A stretch of 64,000 nt of DNA from Paramacrobiotus metropolitanus (lineage: Eukaryota > Tardigrada > Eutardigrada > Parachela > Macrobiotidae): positions 248,001 to 312,000 of the forward strand of contig NW_026570270.1 of NCBI RefSeq assembly GCF_019649055.1. The letters are read 5' to 3'. A program made the translations under genes and the position numbers. The notes beneath the pieces were generated by a model. The model had not been told where the DNA came from. It worked only from the letters and a program-made list of their open reading frames with translations, and did no database searches. How positions within the stretch are numbered: the first letter of the stretch is position 1; each line of letters begins with the position of its first letter. Shown here one piece after another: positions 1-9,898 of this stretch.

Positions 1-62
1 CCCTCCTGAGGTAAAACACTTGCAGCTTCTTCTCTAATTGGTGGATTATTTGCCATTGCCAT
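1..62 (-). CDS. BTB-BACK-kelch paralogue, first codons only (partial)
   Basis: The first 20 or so codons of a kelch-family gene run off the left edge on the minus strand. The start region reads MAMANNPPIREEAAS and then a LPQEG stretch, matching the amino termini of the paralogues starting at 4938 (MANSVLF, then SPQEG) and at 7160 (MANNELL, then SSQEG). Two in-frame ATGs are available, at 62 and 56; the second matches the paralogues better. Upstream bases also match the other copies: the gaatcag-type leader just before the ATG and a block at about 200-270. The product would be a BTB-BACK-kelch protein, a family that usually bridges substrates to Cullin-3. Only the start is visible, so intactness cannot be judged. 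Confidence 0.6.
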   Translation of the reverse strand, partial: MAMANNPPIREEAASVLPQE

Positions 63-1124
63 AACTGATTCGGAAAAGTAAAGCGGTTTGCAAAGTCACA
101 AACTCGACATAAAGTGGTACAGAAATGGAAACAAACGGTGCTAACAAAACCGTTGCTGTTTTAAAGTTGTGCTGATGTTTACAAGAAATGTTAGCAGCAG
201 AATAGCAGATTAATTTTTATCAGTATCCACAGTGATAGCGTAATCGGCCACTATAAACAAAGCAAAGATACTGAATTTGTACCTTTGAGCAGTGACTCGT
301 GTATACAGTGTGCATCATCTGTGCACCCACGGGAACTTTGAGTTCTGAAGAAAATGAGCGTGAACGACAAGACTTGGCAATAAATAAGTTGGTATCACTT
401 GTTTGCCCACATTAGTTTTCGGTTGTCGGGTTTATAAAATTAATGTGTACTGCAGTCTTTCAACTGGTATCGGTACTGCATCGTTTTAATAAGATGCGTT
501 CATTTCAGTAAATACTTTCAATCCGACACAAAAACGCTCTCAAATAACGGTTTAAGCTGATCAAATCGAAACACGATAATTCATTGCCATCGTATTCTGG
601 TAAATTCAGGAGAAATTAACTTCTGTTCCCTGCATTGTTACGTGCTAAGGCCACTAACCGAGAGCGAATAATGTAGACTAATTATGTAGTTATGACGAAG
701 GAAAGCCAATAAGAAACAACCGGAAAAGATACCGCAAAATTATTAGTCGTATCACTCGTATGCAACTAATGTAAGATCTGGATGATGAATCTGACATGCA
801 TGAAAGACAAGACCTGGTATTTCAGCACTTATGACTACTTTGTTTATTTTTCCTCGATTGGGTCTGAGTATTATATGTGCATAATTGTACTGCATTGAGC
901 TTTGATAAGATGGATATCCGATATTGAAAACCTTGCTTTCACGCCGACAAAAGTTCTCCTGAACAACGTTAAAAGCAATTAAGTACGAGGTAATAACAGC
1001 CCAAGAATTTATCGCCATTGAAAACTAATAACATTTATGCCTGACGTTGTTACGTGTCTGGGTTACCAAGAACTGGGTGTGACAAAAAAAACATATTAAA
1101 GAATTATTAGGAATAAGTCTTCTT
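63..1124. other. Intergenic region between two kelch paralogues
   Basis: This holds the shared upstream block at about 200-270 (ending ...gatagcgtaatcggc) and a segment at about 640-720 that resembles 5690-5760 downstream of the next copy. Bases 752-1018 have an 88-codon minus-strand reading frame with no recognisable domain, and it is absent from the equivalent place at 5760, so it is probably inserted or non-coding. No other gene is supported. Confidence 0.45.
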
Positions 1125-1781
1125 TCAACCATTTCGTATGGGTCCAGGAGGTTTCCTGCGCACTACGGCACATCCAAAATTGCACATGCCTCGCGGTAGG
1201 CGGCTCCCCTGCACAGTCCAGCGGTCAGAATCTTCGTCGTAGTCTTCGATTGAATCATCGGTCATGCCACCTGTGAACCCTCCCAGGACGTACATTTTGT
1301 TATTAACACAAGCAGCTCCGACATGGTATCGACGTTTATTTAAACTACCTGTGTAAAAGGCAGTCAGACGGTTAGGCCGTTCCGAAATTAGTACAGCTGT
1401 TAACCCACAAGCTCATTCTTTTTGAAACAGAATACGAACCATACTTTTCGTTAGCCACTGGTTTGTAGAAGTGTCATACGCCTCCACGGTAGATAGAATA
1501 CTATTACTGATTCCTACGTCGATTCTCGACATTCCCCCTGAAAGATCCTAAATACAGTAAATTATCACACCGGATACTGTGCGCGAATACGGTACTCGTA
1601 CATAGCAAGGAAGTGTGGAACGATTTGTTCGTTCATTAACAGTTGTCTCGTGCGACAGTTACTGAACTTACACGCCAGTTAAAAGCGATCAGAATATTTT
1701 CGTTCGGTTGTAAATACTGTAACAGCAGCCGGTTTGACTGGTGTTCTGGTGGATTGGTTAATCCACCTTACCGCGATCTGT

Positions 1782-2252
1782 TCTTAGGATGTATACAGGT
1801 TGTCTACAGGTTGTCTACAAGGTGTCTACGGATGTCTACTGCTGTATACAGGCAGACCTTCTTAGACTCAGCTCGATGCTCTGCCTGTATACACCGGTAG
1901 TCATCTGTAGACAACTCGTAGGCACCACTGTAGACATACTGTAGTCACCTGGTTTCTTAGGTTTTCTTAGGATGTATACAGGTTGTCTACAGGGTGTCTA
2001 CCGATGTCTACCGCTGTATACAGGCAGACCTTCTTAGACTCAGCTCGATGCTCTGCCTGTATACACCGGTAGTCATCTGTAGACAACTCGTAGGCACCAC
2101 TGTAGACATACTGTAGTCACCTGGTTTCTTAGGTTTTCTTAGGATGTATACAGGTTGTCTACAGGGTGTCTACAGGTTGTCTACGGATGTCTACAGTGAC
2201 TACAGGAAGGAAAAAAACGTCCCAGTTTTTTTCTTTGGTACGAAACGTTCCA
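1782..2252 (-). mobile_element. Truncated non-autonomous DNA transposon rich in GTCTAC hexamers
   Basis: This is the same family as the complete copy at 45393-45978. The right end carries the family terminal repeat (ggtacgaaacgttcca at 2237-2252); the left terminal repeat is missing. Inside are two head-to-tail units of about 180 bp (roughly 1782-1960 and 1965-2145). Each has GTCTAC, GTAGAC and GTATAC hexamers every 10-11 bp and a central hairpin with arms gtatacaggcaga and tctgcctgtatac. No coding capacity is seen. It lies in an intron of kelch copy A. Confidence 0.75.
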
Positions 2253-2394
2253 TATATACGATCTGTCGGCTGTTAGTGTGGGAAAGGCTGGCACGGTTGG
2301 CAGTGATGCTGACCGGAAGCTGACTACCGTTTACATTGTGACAACGGTGGGAGATGTACGATCATCCCATGGCGGTTAAGCAACACAACACAAG

Positions 2395-2580
2395 GTCATC
2401 GCAAGTGTTCATCAGCAAGTACGCAAGATTCAGCGAGCAAAGCAAGCTGAGGAGCAAGCACGTATAAGCGTGGGGCAAGAAGCGCGGAAAGCGCGTAGCA
2501 AAAAGTGCAATAAGCACAAGGGCAAGAAGCGCGGACGGCGCGGAGCAAGATTCGGAGCAAGCTGCAGCAAGACCAATTTC
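2395..2580. repeat. Low-complexity GCAAG-rich stretch
   Basis: Imperfect repeats of gagcaag and gcaagaagcgcgg lie between the transposon copy and the kelch exon. Overlapping open frames on the minus strand have no domain and appear to result from the biased composition. Confidence 0.5.
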
Positions 2581-4377
2581 AAGATGTTTCTGACCTTGAG
2601 ATGCGGTCGGTAAAATGTAGGAAAACAAGGATTCTGATCTTCATACAACAACCAATAATCAGTAAAGAAAAGCAATCAACACTCCTACTGGCGGTACAAT
2701 GTAATGTGATCTATCGCTACAATACTCTGTACATACTTATCCGTACCGGTAGGCGGTAGCACACAGTACTGCCTTACCAAAAACGTAGATCAGGCCGTCC
2801 GGACCCCCACATGCCGAACACCAGAACCGCGCCGTCGGCATTCCGGTCAATTCGCTCCAGGCATCGGTTTGTGGATCATAGCGGAGTGTAGTACTGAGAG
2901 CGCGTCCATCGGGCGACAAACCTCCAAACGTGTACAGATGACCGTTGTGTGCCACCGCAGTGCACCGATACAGCGGCACCGGTAGGTCGGCTACAGCATG
3001 CCACTTGTCGACAGCGAAATCATACCGCTCAACGGCTTGCAGTATGATGCCACCACGATCTCCACCAATTGCGTAGATGCGGTCGCTGAGAATGACAACT
3101 GAATGTCCGTAGCGGTCGTAACGCATCGCTGCCACTTCCTTCCAAAAGTCGAAATCAAAGTCATAGCGATAGACGCGTCGACAGCAGTATGTACTTGGCG
3201 AATATCCACCGCACACAAATAAGTACTTATCATGCAGGTTAACCAGACCGGCGCCGCATACGGGATATGGTAAACTCTTCTTCTGGGCCCAGCTGGAGCT
3301 GATTGGATCGTAATATTGCACACAGTCCAGCGTCTGATGCGACCGGATTTCTCCGCCGACGCACAGAATGACTTGGATGGAACCTTTACTGACCCAAACA
3401 ATCTTAACTTTGCAGCAATTTCGGTAACGACATCAGAAGGAATTCGCTTTAGTAAACTAATCTCATCAATTACGTATACTGTACTTCTGCAAGCAGATCA
3501 CGGTATAATAAACCGAACCTTACCGTACGCGTACGACGTGCGTGGCCAAAATTGTGAATTATAACCGATAACTGTTGACAACAATAGACGTTCTATATCT
3601 TCGGCTTCGAATATTTGTCTTCCGTAGAAAAATTTGGAGCTGGTGCGTCTTCGGAAGTGTTATTAAAGATGTTCATGTAACACTGATGGAACGGAGAGCT
3701 GAGGAATCGCGGGCGAACGGTCCATAACACTGCACGAATATTTGGCCAGCGTCGGAGCGGATCGTGCTTCAGCCAGCGCAAAACGGCTTCCAGAATTTCG
3801 TCTTCTTGATCAACACATAGATCATCCGCACATAGGATTTCCATCAACTAGCAAAAACGAAGCATCTTATTAGACTTTTGGCAACACGTTAGCGTATGCT
3901 TGAACAGTGCAGAGCATATATGGGTTTAATTTGCTCAATGGAGAGGCGACCAATGTCAATCAATTAAACTTAATGAAAGCCGCAAACCTGGTCTTTGTTG
4001 ACTTCCATAAACTCGAAAGTATGCGAAATGGCCGAAAAATTCTTCAGAAGCATTGGCTTAACTTTCTCTGAAATACGTGGTCGATGCGCCGCGGTAAGAG
4101 GGCAGTACAAGGTCATCAGACAGTTGGATGGATGCAAGCGATCCTCTATGAATTCGCAGCATGCACTGGCAACAGGAAGAACGTCCAAAAGATGTGCAGC
4201 GGCAAGAAGAGGGTGTACATTCTCATCGTTGATAATGAGGTCCGAGGAATAACAGTAGTCGATCAACCTGCAATCAGCGGGATTAGGGGGATAGCCACGA
4301 TTGAGAACGACTGTTAGGTGGCAGCATACCATTACTATACTCTGTAGTCAAATTCGAGTGAATGCAGTACAGTAAAT

Positions 4378-4401
4378 GTACGTACAGACTCTGTACGTAC
4401 T
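4378..4401. repeat. Short palindrome of gtac motifs
   Basis: The arms gtacgtacag and ctgtacgtac flank a 3-nt loop, within a wider run of gtac repeats in an intron of kelch copy A. Confidence 0.5.
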
Positions 4402-6322
4402 GTACTGTACTCACTAGAATTTGGAATCCCCTAAACCTACCCTAGCTTTCTGGGTGTAAAAGATGCCGACGCCTAGTGCGGTCGTCTATCGCAAAATTGA
4501 TAACAAAAGTAAAGGCACATTTTTATATTGCAAGCTACAAAGTAAGAATATTAAACACTGGAGAGCAGGAGAAAATGACAACATTTTAATGCAACAATGC
4601 AATAGCAATTACCGTACATTTTAAGAACTTCCGTTGGCACATTTTCTAAGCGAACTTCCTTTTCTCGGCACTCTTTCGGATTGTGGTAAACATGGTTCGG
4701 AAGTACGTACTGTGCGCACTGAGAACCAGACGATGACAGGGAATTCCAGGGGAATCATCATCACAGGGGGATTTTTTACCTTTAACGACGAAGACACTCC
4801 AGGCAGCATCTCGCAGCCTGGAGTGTCACGCAGCACCCGCAGCATGCTGACAAAGCGGGTATGATCCATTGAGAATCTGACACCCTCCTGAGGAGACGCA
4901 CGGCTCGTTACTTCCCCAAACAGTACGCTATTTGCCATGGCTCATTCCGAAACAAATTTAAGTCAGCAATTTAATAAGCTCTTAATAGTGGAAATGGAGA
5001 GATGGTACTATAACCATAAGCTTCAATCCAAGTTGTGCTGGCATTTGATAACTAGGTCCTGGTACCATATGTTACCAGTGGAGTAAGTTTTATCATATGG
5101 ACCCAGATAGCGTAATCGGATACGAGTGTGTTAATCGCAAAGATACAGGATTTCAAAACTGATAGCTTCCTAATGTAATTTTTAAACAAAAGCGTCTGGT
5201 TGTAGCCGTAAGGATTATGCGTAAATCGAAATCAATGACGAGAATAGGAATTTGTAAGTTGTGCATAGGGTTCAAACTCGTAGTCGTAGTTAAAGTACTA
5301 TTCAGTTTTAACGAACTCGTTATAAGATATGAACTACTGTATTTATTTGTTTACGTGACCGCCCAGAATCACCAGGGACCGGCCAGAGGCTTTCCTCTCG
5401 GAAAAATTCCATTTTTTGTGTGAAGACAGATTAGGTAGCGGGAATACCTAAAAAAGTAGTTTCACCAGAAATGGTCCGGTGGGCGTGGCCAAAACCAATT
5501 TTGAATTTTAGATGATGCAATTATCTACGTATATACAGAGCTACATATATCTATATATCTGTATAGTCTATGTATGAATTCCACTTATTACAGTACTTCC
5601 ATCAAACTGAAGTGCGAGAATTTATTGCATTCCAGTTTGTTAAACTCGGTTGACCAACAGCGCGAACTGTTGAAGCATTATTACTTGCCAAGGTCACTAA
5701 CCAAAAACGGCCTAGTTATGACGAAAGGAAACAAATAGAAACCACCAGAAAAAAAAAGGATACATCTATTTTCACCCGTATTGTAATAAATGAGGAGGTT
5801 TCACACGCACAACGCCACATCCAAAATTGTGCATGCCTCGGGGTAGGTGGTTTCCGTCCACTGTCCAACGATTAGATTCTTCGTCGTAGACTTCGATGGT
5901 ATTGTCGACGCCATCGTTATACCCTCCCAGGACGTACATTTTGTTGTTAACACAAAGAGCTCCGACAAGGTATCGACGTTTCTTCAAACTCCCTGTGTAA
6001 AACGCAGCTAGACCATCTTCCGGAAGTTTGTACAGGTTCATTGTTTTTTGAAAAAGAATACGAAAACATACCTTTCCTCAGCCATTGGTTTGTAGAGGTG
6101 TCATACGCTTCCACTGTGGTCAGAGTGTTGCTATTTCCTCCTTCGACTTTCGACAATCCCCCTAAAAGTTCGTAACTCAACTTCGTAATACACCAAAACA
6201 CCGTGCCATGCACCTATAGTCAGTAGTCACTACGTAGTGGCTCGTTCGTAGTGAAGCCTAGTCTAGGCATAACAGGTTAACAAAGGCTTAACAGGATAGA
6301 ACAGAGGAAGTGTTTCTGTGAT

Positions 6323-6373
6323 AAAATCTGTTTTATATTGGTATTAAGTTAATACCAATATAAAACAGATTTT
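6323..6373. repeat. Perfect 24-bp-arm palindrome
   Basis: Two identical inverted 24-nt arms (6323-6346 and 6350-6373) flank a 3-nt loop, followed by a partial third copy of the arm to about 6388. It lies in an intron of the split kelch gene. Confidence 0.85.
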
Positions 6374-6604
6374 ATATTGGTATAAAACAAACTTATGGTT
6401 AATACTATTAACTATAAGTTTGTACGTGTATCGCGATAAATTAATCTTACCAATTACATAGATCAGACCGTCCGGACCCACACATGCCGAGCCCCAAAAC
6501 CGCGCCGTCGGCATTCTGGCCAGTTCGCTCCAGGTATCGGTTTGTGGATCGTAGCAGAATGTGGTATTGACAACGCCTCCAGAGGCTGTCAAGCATCCAA
6601 ATGT

Positions 6605-6919
6605 GTGCTTCGCATTCCTTATTTCGCAGCTTTGGAACGAGCTGAAACTTCCTCAAGAGTCCTATTCAAGCATCGCCTGTTTCGGCGCCAGTTTGGATCG
6701 CATCAAATGGACGGAATTACGCTGGACCAAACGTTTCCTTAATGCTGAGCACTATCCTTTGTTGTAGATTTCTGATGAACTGTTGACTGTTTTGTTATGT
6801 GCCGTGCTTTCGTTTATATGAAAGCACATTCTCTTCTGGTAGTCTACAACCTCGTGCAGGGTTGTCCTGATTGTTGTAGACGTTAAGCTGATTAAACAAA
6901 ACAAAACAAAAACAGACGA
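6605..6919 (+). mobile_element. Insert in a kelch exon ending in an (AAAAC)n tail; possible 5'-truncated retrosequence
   Basis: Aligned to kelch copy A (2915-2935, ccaaacgtgt acagatgacc), the split copy has about 310 extra bases exactly between ccaaatgtgt and acagacgacc. The extra segment ends in an (aaaac)3-like tail, typical of non-LTR retrotransposon or processed-RNA inserts. Its plus strand has a short open frame with LISQLWNELKLPQE, loosely like the carboxy end of some LINE proteins. No clear target duplication is visible. The insertion call is firm; the class is a guess. Confidence 0.5.
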
Positions 6920-7159
6920 CCGTTGTGTGCCACCGCGGTGAATCGATACAGCGGTTCCGGCAAATTGGCTATAGCTTGCCAGCAGTCTGCAGTACAATCA
7001 TACCGCTCCACGGTCGGCAACACGGAGCGATAGTGAATTCCACCAACAGCGTAGATGTGGTTGTTGAGGACGACGACTGAATGTCCCATGCGTTCGTAAT
7101 GCATCGGCGCTGCTCTCGAGCTTTGAGTTCCTGGATTGCTTTGTTGTTCTGAATCAGCC

Positions 7160-8836
7160 ATGGCGAATAACGAACTGCTGACAATGAGAGAAGATAAAAG
7201 AAGTGTTTCCTCTCAGGAGGGCCATTATGTCAGATTCCCAGTGAATCATGCCCGCTTCGCCAATATGGTCCGGGAGCTGCGTGACGCTCCCAGCTGTGAA
7301 ATGCTGTGTGATGTCATAGTCAAAGGTCAAGAAGAGGATTCCCCTGGAATTCCCTGCCATCGCCTGGTCCTCAGCGCTCACAGCATGTACTTTCGCACCA
7401 TGTTTACCATTGGTCTGAGAGAGAGCCAGGAAAGGGATGTTCGCTTGAGGAATGTGCCCAGTGGAGTTCTCAAAATGTACGATATTTGCAAATTATACCA
7501 GACTTTCTCATGTACTTTCTAATACGTAATGCTCCGCACTAGTAGTCAGCACCTTAGAAATACTGTACGTGTTCTGCAACGTAGCGATACTTCTATTGGG
7601 TTTAGTAACCAACTGCAGTGCGGCGAAAACGGATAGTTTTGTGCTAACAGACGGTAACAGTCGTTCTACATCTGGGCTAATTTAGCATACCGGTGATTGC
7701 AATTTGATCGATTACTGTTATTCGACGGACCTTATTATCAACGATGCGAATGTACACGCTCTCCTGGCTGCTTCACATCTTTTGGATATTCTTCCGGTGG
7801 TCAGTGCATGCTGGGAACATATGGAAAACCACTTGCATCCATCCAGCTGCCTGATGACCTTATGTTGCCTTCTGACCGCGGCGCATCGACCACGCTTAGC
7901 TGAAAACGTTAAGGCAATGGTCTTAAAAAATTTTGCGGGCATTTCGCGATACGCTGAATTCCTGGAAGTCAGTGGTGATCAGGTCTGCCACTTTCTTTAA
8001 CGATCAAGTTTTGTTTTAACGTGTCACATGATCGTTAAAGCAAAACTTGACCATTCTTTAATTCTCCTTGAAAAAAAACACATAATATCAAATGTCCTGA
8101 ATTACATTAATCAATACGTGCTGTGCATTATTCGAGCATGCGTTGGCAGGTTTTCTAAGACATGTTTTGTGTTTTGTTTAGCTGACTGAACTGCTGTCTG
8201 CGGATGATCTCTGTGTTGAACATGAGGACGAAGTTCTGAGTGCCGTTGTGCGCTGGCTTAAACACGACCCGGTCCGACGCTGGCCAAATATTCGCGCAGT
8301 GCTGCGGTTTGTGCGCTCGCGGTTTCTAGCTCAGAGTCCCATCAACAGTATATGACTATGTTTGATAACGCTCCCAAAAACGAGCCACATGTCCATGAAG
8401 GACAGTTATGTGACCCGGAAGATATAGAGCATTTACTGATGTCTGCAAACAACCTTGATACTTGGGCAAACGGCAAACGGCAAACTTTAGTTTACTAAGT
8501 GAAATTACTAGTCAATAGGTTATCATGAGCCAATTGGTTGAGATTGCAATTGGCTCGTCACAGGTTCCTCCCAGCTGATCCCAGTCATCATGTGCATCGG
8601 TGGAGAAATCGAGTCACTCAAGACTCTGGATTGTGTGCACTATTTCCACCCAATCAGCTCAACGTGGACGCACAAGAAAGCTTTACCCTATCCTGTATGT
8701 GGCGCCGGTCTGGCAAATGTGGACGATAAGTACATTTTTGTGTGCGGTGGGTTCTCGTCAGGTGATGTAGCTACGAACTTCTTAAGTCGTGTCTACTGCT
8801 ATAACATCGAGTGCGACCAGTGGAGCGCATTGCGTA
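7160..8836 (+). pseudogene. 5' half of an inversion-split kelch gene (BTB, BACK, first kelch blade)
   Basis: The start codon at 7160 matches the paralogues. Exon 1 (to about 7476) holds the BTB core (PGIPCHRLVLSAHSMYF, MFTIGLRE). Exon 2 (about 7690-7985) ends BTB and begins BACK (LIINDANVHALLAASHLL, CLLTAAHRPRLAENVKAM). Exon 3 (8182 onward) holds the end of BACK (VVRWLKHDPVRRWPNIRA). Exon 4 (about 8573-8836) holds the first kelch blade (KYIFVCGGFSS) and stops mid-blade at CDQWSAL, after which the sequence becomes palindromic. A small indel near 8338 puts the end of BACK out of frame. The promoter-like block found upstream of the other copies is not before this ATG but beyond the broken end, at about 8935-9010. 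This fits inversion of the 5' half away from its promoter. Confidence 0.75.
8000..8053. repeat. Imperfect 20-bp-arm hairpin in intron
   Basis: Arms beginning gatcaagttttg and ending caaaacttgacc, with a few mismatches around an 11-nt loop, lie between the BACK exons of the split kelch gene. Confidence 0.6.
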
Positions 8837-8881
8837 AAGTACTAGTACTTTATTTCCACTACAGTACTGTAGTGGAAATAT
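8836..8881. repeat. Two adjacent palindromes at the inversion breakpoint
   Basis: A perfect 16-bp palindrome (aaagtactagtacttt) is followed at once by a second with 14-bp arms (tatttccactacag and its complement) and a 2-nt loop. They begin where the kelch reading frame is severed. Confidence 0.8.
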
Positions 8882-9898
8882 TAACGTAAGCACGAAATCT
8901 AGTTAAACTTCTGGCGTTCACAAGAAGTCGTGTTGATATTTAAGCAGATTAAGTTTATCAGTGTCCATACTGATAGCGCGATCGGCTACTTACAACGCCA
9001 TTATACATAATTGAAATTTTATCTATCTGGTTTAAGCTCGAAGCCGCAGGATATTTCACAAAATTTGATAGCCAGATAGTTCGTGTGCATTTGAGCTAAA
9101 ACGGTTTATGCTTGCAAGTTTATGGCGGGAGTAGTGGGAAAACATACTGATAACGCGAACGGTCAAATGTAGGCAGATGCACGAAAAGTCTCATTATGGA
9201 CCGCTCTCTTTCCAGTTTTTGTACAAAAAGAAGCTACGAGTACATAGTATGAAGATTGTGTTTACACCGAAACACGATTCGAAACACGAAACACTCGTAG
9301 CATTTTATCCAGTTTTTTAAATGAATTTTAAGTATGCAAATGCGATAGTTTTCGTTCCCGAAAATGGACAGATGGCGACCGTGTTCAACCCGAACCATAG
9401 TTCCAAATTTTTTGGTCTACTTGTAATAAGACTTTCAAGTGTCCATTCTTTAATGTGTCCATTCTTTTTTAAGTGTCCATTCTTTAACATGTAAACCTCG
9501 GTTTTTTTTATTAGTGTCTATCAGTGCGGGTTTGTTCGCTATGCTACAGTAATCAGCTATTTTGCCTAAATAAAAAGTAATCTGGTGTCCATGCATGTAC
9601 ACGAATTCGGTACCATGTACAAGTACTCTGTATGTACAATACATCTTCTTCAATCAACTCGTCGCCAGTTCTTAAATAATTGTTGTCAAACTGCAAGCAG
9701 CAAGTCGAAATTAATAAAATTCATGTTAACAGTACGTGCATACGTATCACAAAGAAACTATCACTGTAAGGCTGGCATCACGAACCGCTGCACAACCGCG
9801 TGCAGCAGTGTTCTTAGAAAACATCTTTAAAAACATGTAAAAATCAGGAATCATGGTGACATTAACCAGTCCTATAAACACAGCTGCCGACTACCAAT
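8882..9898. other. Intergenic region, orphaned upstream block and a small minisatellite
   Basis: Bases 8920-9010 match the region upstream of the other kelch starts (cagattaagtttatcagt; cf. 206-260 and 5065-5130). At 9438-9488 there are three copies of aagtgtccattctt with short spacers. No gene is supported in the rest, up to the WDR81 stop. Confidence 0.5.

Larger units (their letters stand above)
1125..4938 (-). pseudogene. BTB-BACK-kelch gene copy A, frameshifted
   Basis: Exons in order on the minus strand: BTB start (4938 to about 4625), end of BTB and start of BACK (about 4260-3985; LIINDENVHPLLAAAHLL), end of BACK (about 3845-3600; AVLRWLKHDPLRRWP), several kelch repeats (about 3340-2745; YGHSVVILSDRIYAIGG, YDPQTDAWSEL) and final kelch blades (about 1500-1125; CNFGCAVVRRKPP, then a stop). 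KLHL-type proteins normally recruit substrates to Cullin-3 ubiquitin ligase. The first exon is out of frame: the expected PGIPCHRLVLSAHS stretch, clean in the 7160 copy, lies in another frame from about 4800 onward. The penultimate kelch exon near 1380-1420 is also scrambled. A 470-bp transposon copy sits between the last kelch exons. I call it a recent pseudogene, although an alternative start or missed small introns could rescue part of it. Confidence 0.7.
5772..7118 (-). pseudogene. 3' half of an inversion-split kelch gene (kelch blades)
   Basis: On the minus strand this starts abruptly within a kelch blade at about 7118 (AAPMHYERMGHSVVVL, NHIYAVGG) and runs through four to five blades (VERYDCTADCWQAIANLP; YDPQTDTWSELARMPTARF at about 6560-6480; NNKMYVLGGYNDGVD at 5945-5900) to a stop at 5772. 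It has no BTB, BACK or start of its own. The missing first half is exactly what lies on the opposite strand at 7160-8836, which ends at the matching point (CDQWSAL). The blade exon is further interrupted by a roughly 310-bp insert at 6605-6915. An intron of about 55 nt fits near 6025-6080. It is almost certainly not expressed as a normal protein. Confidence 0.75.
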
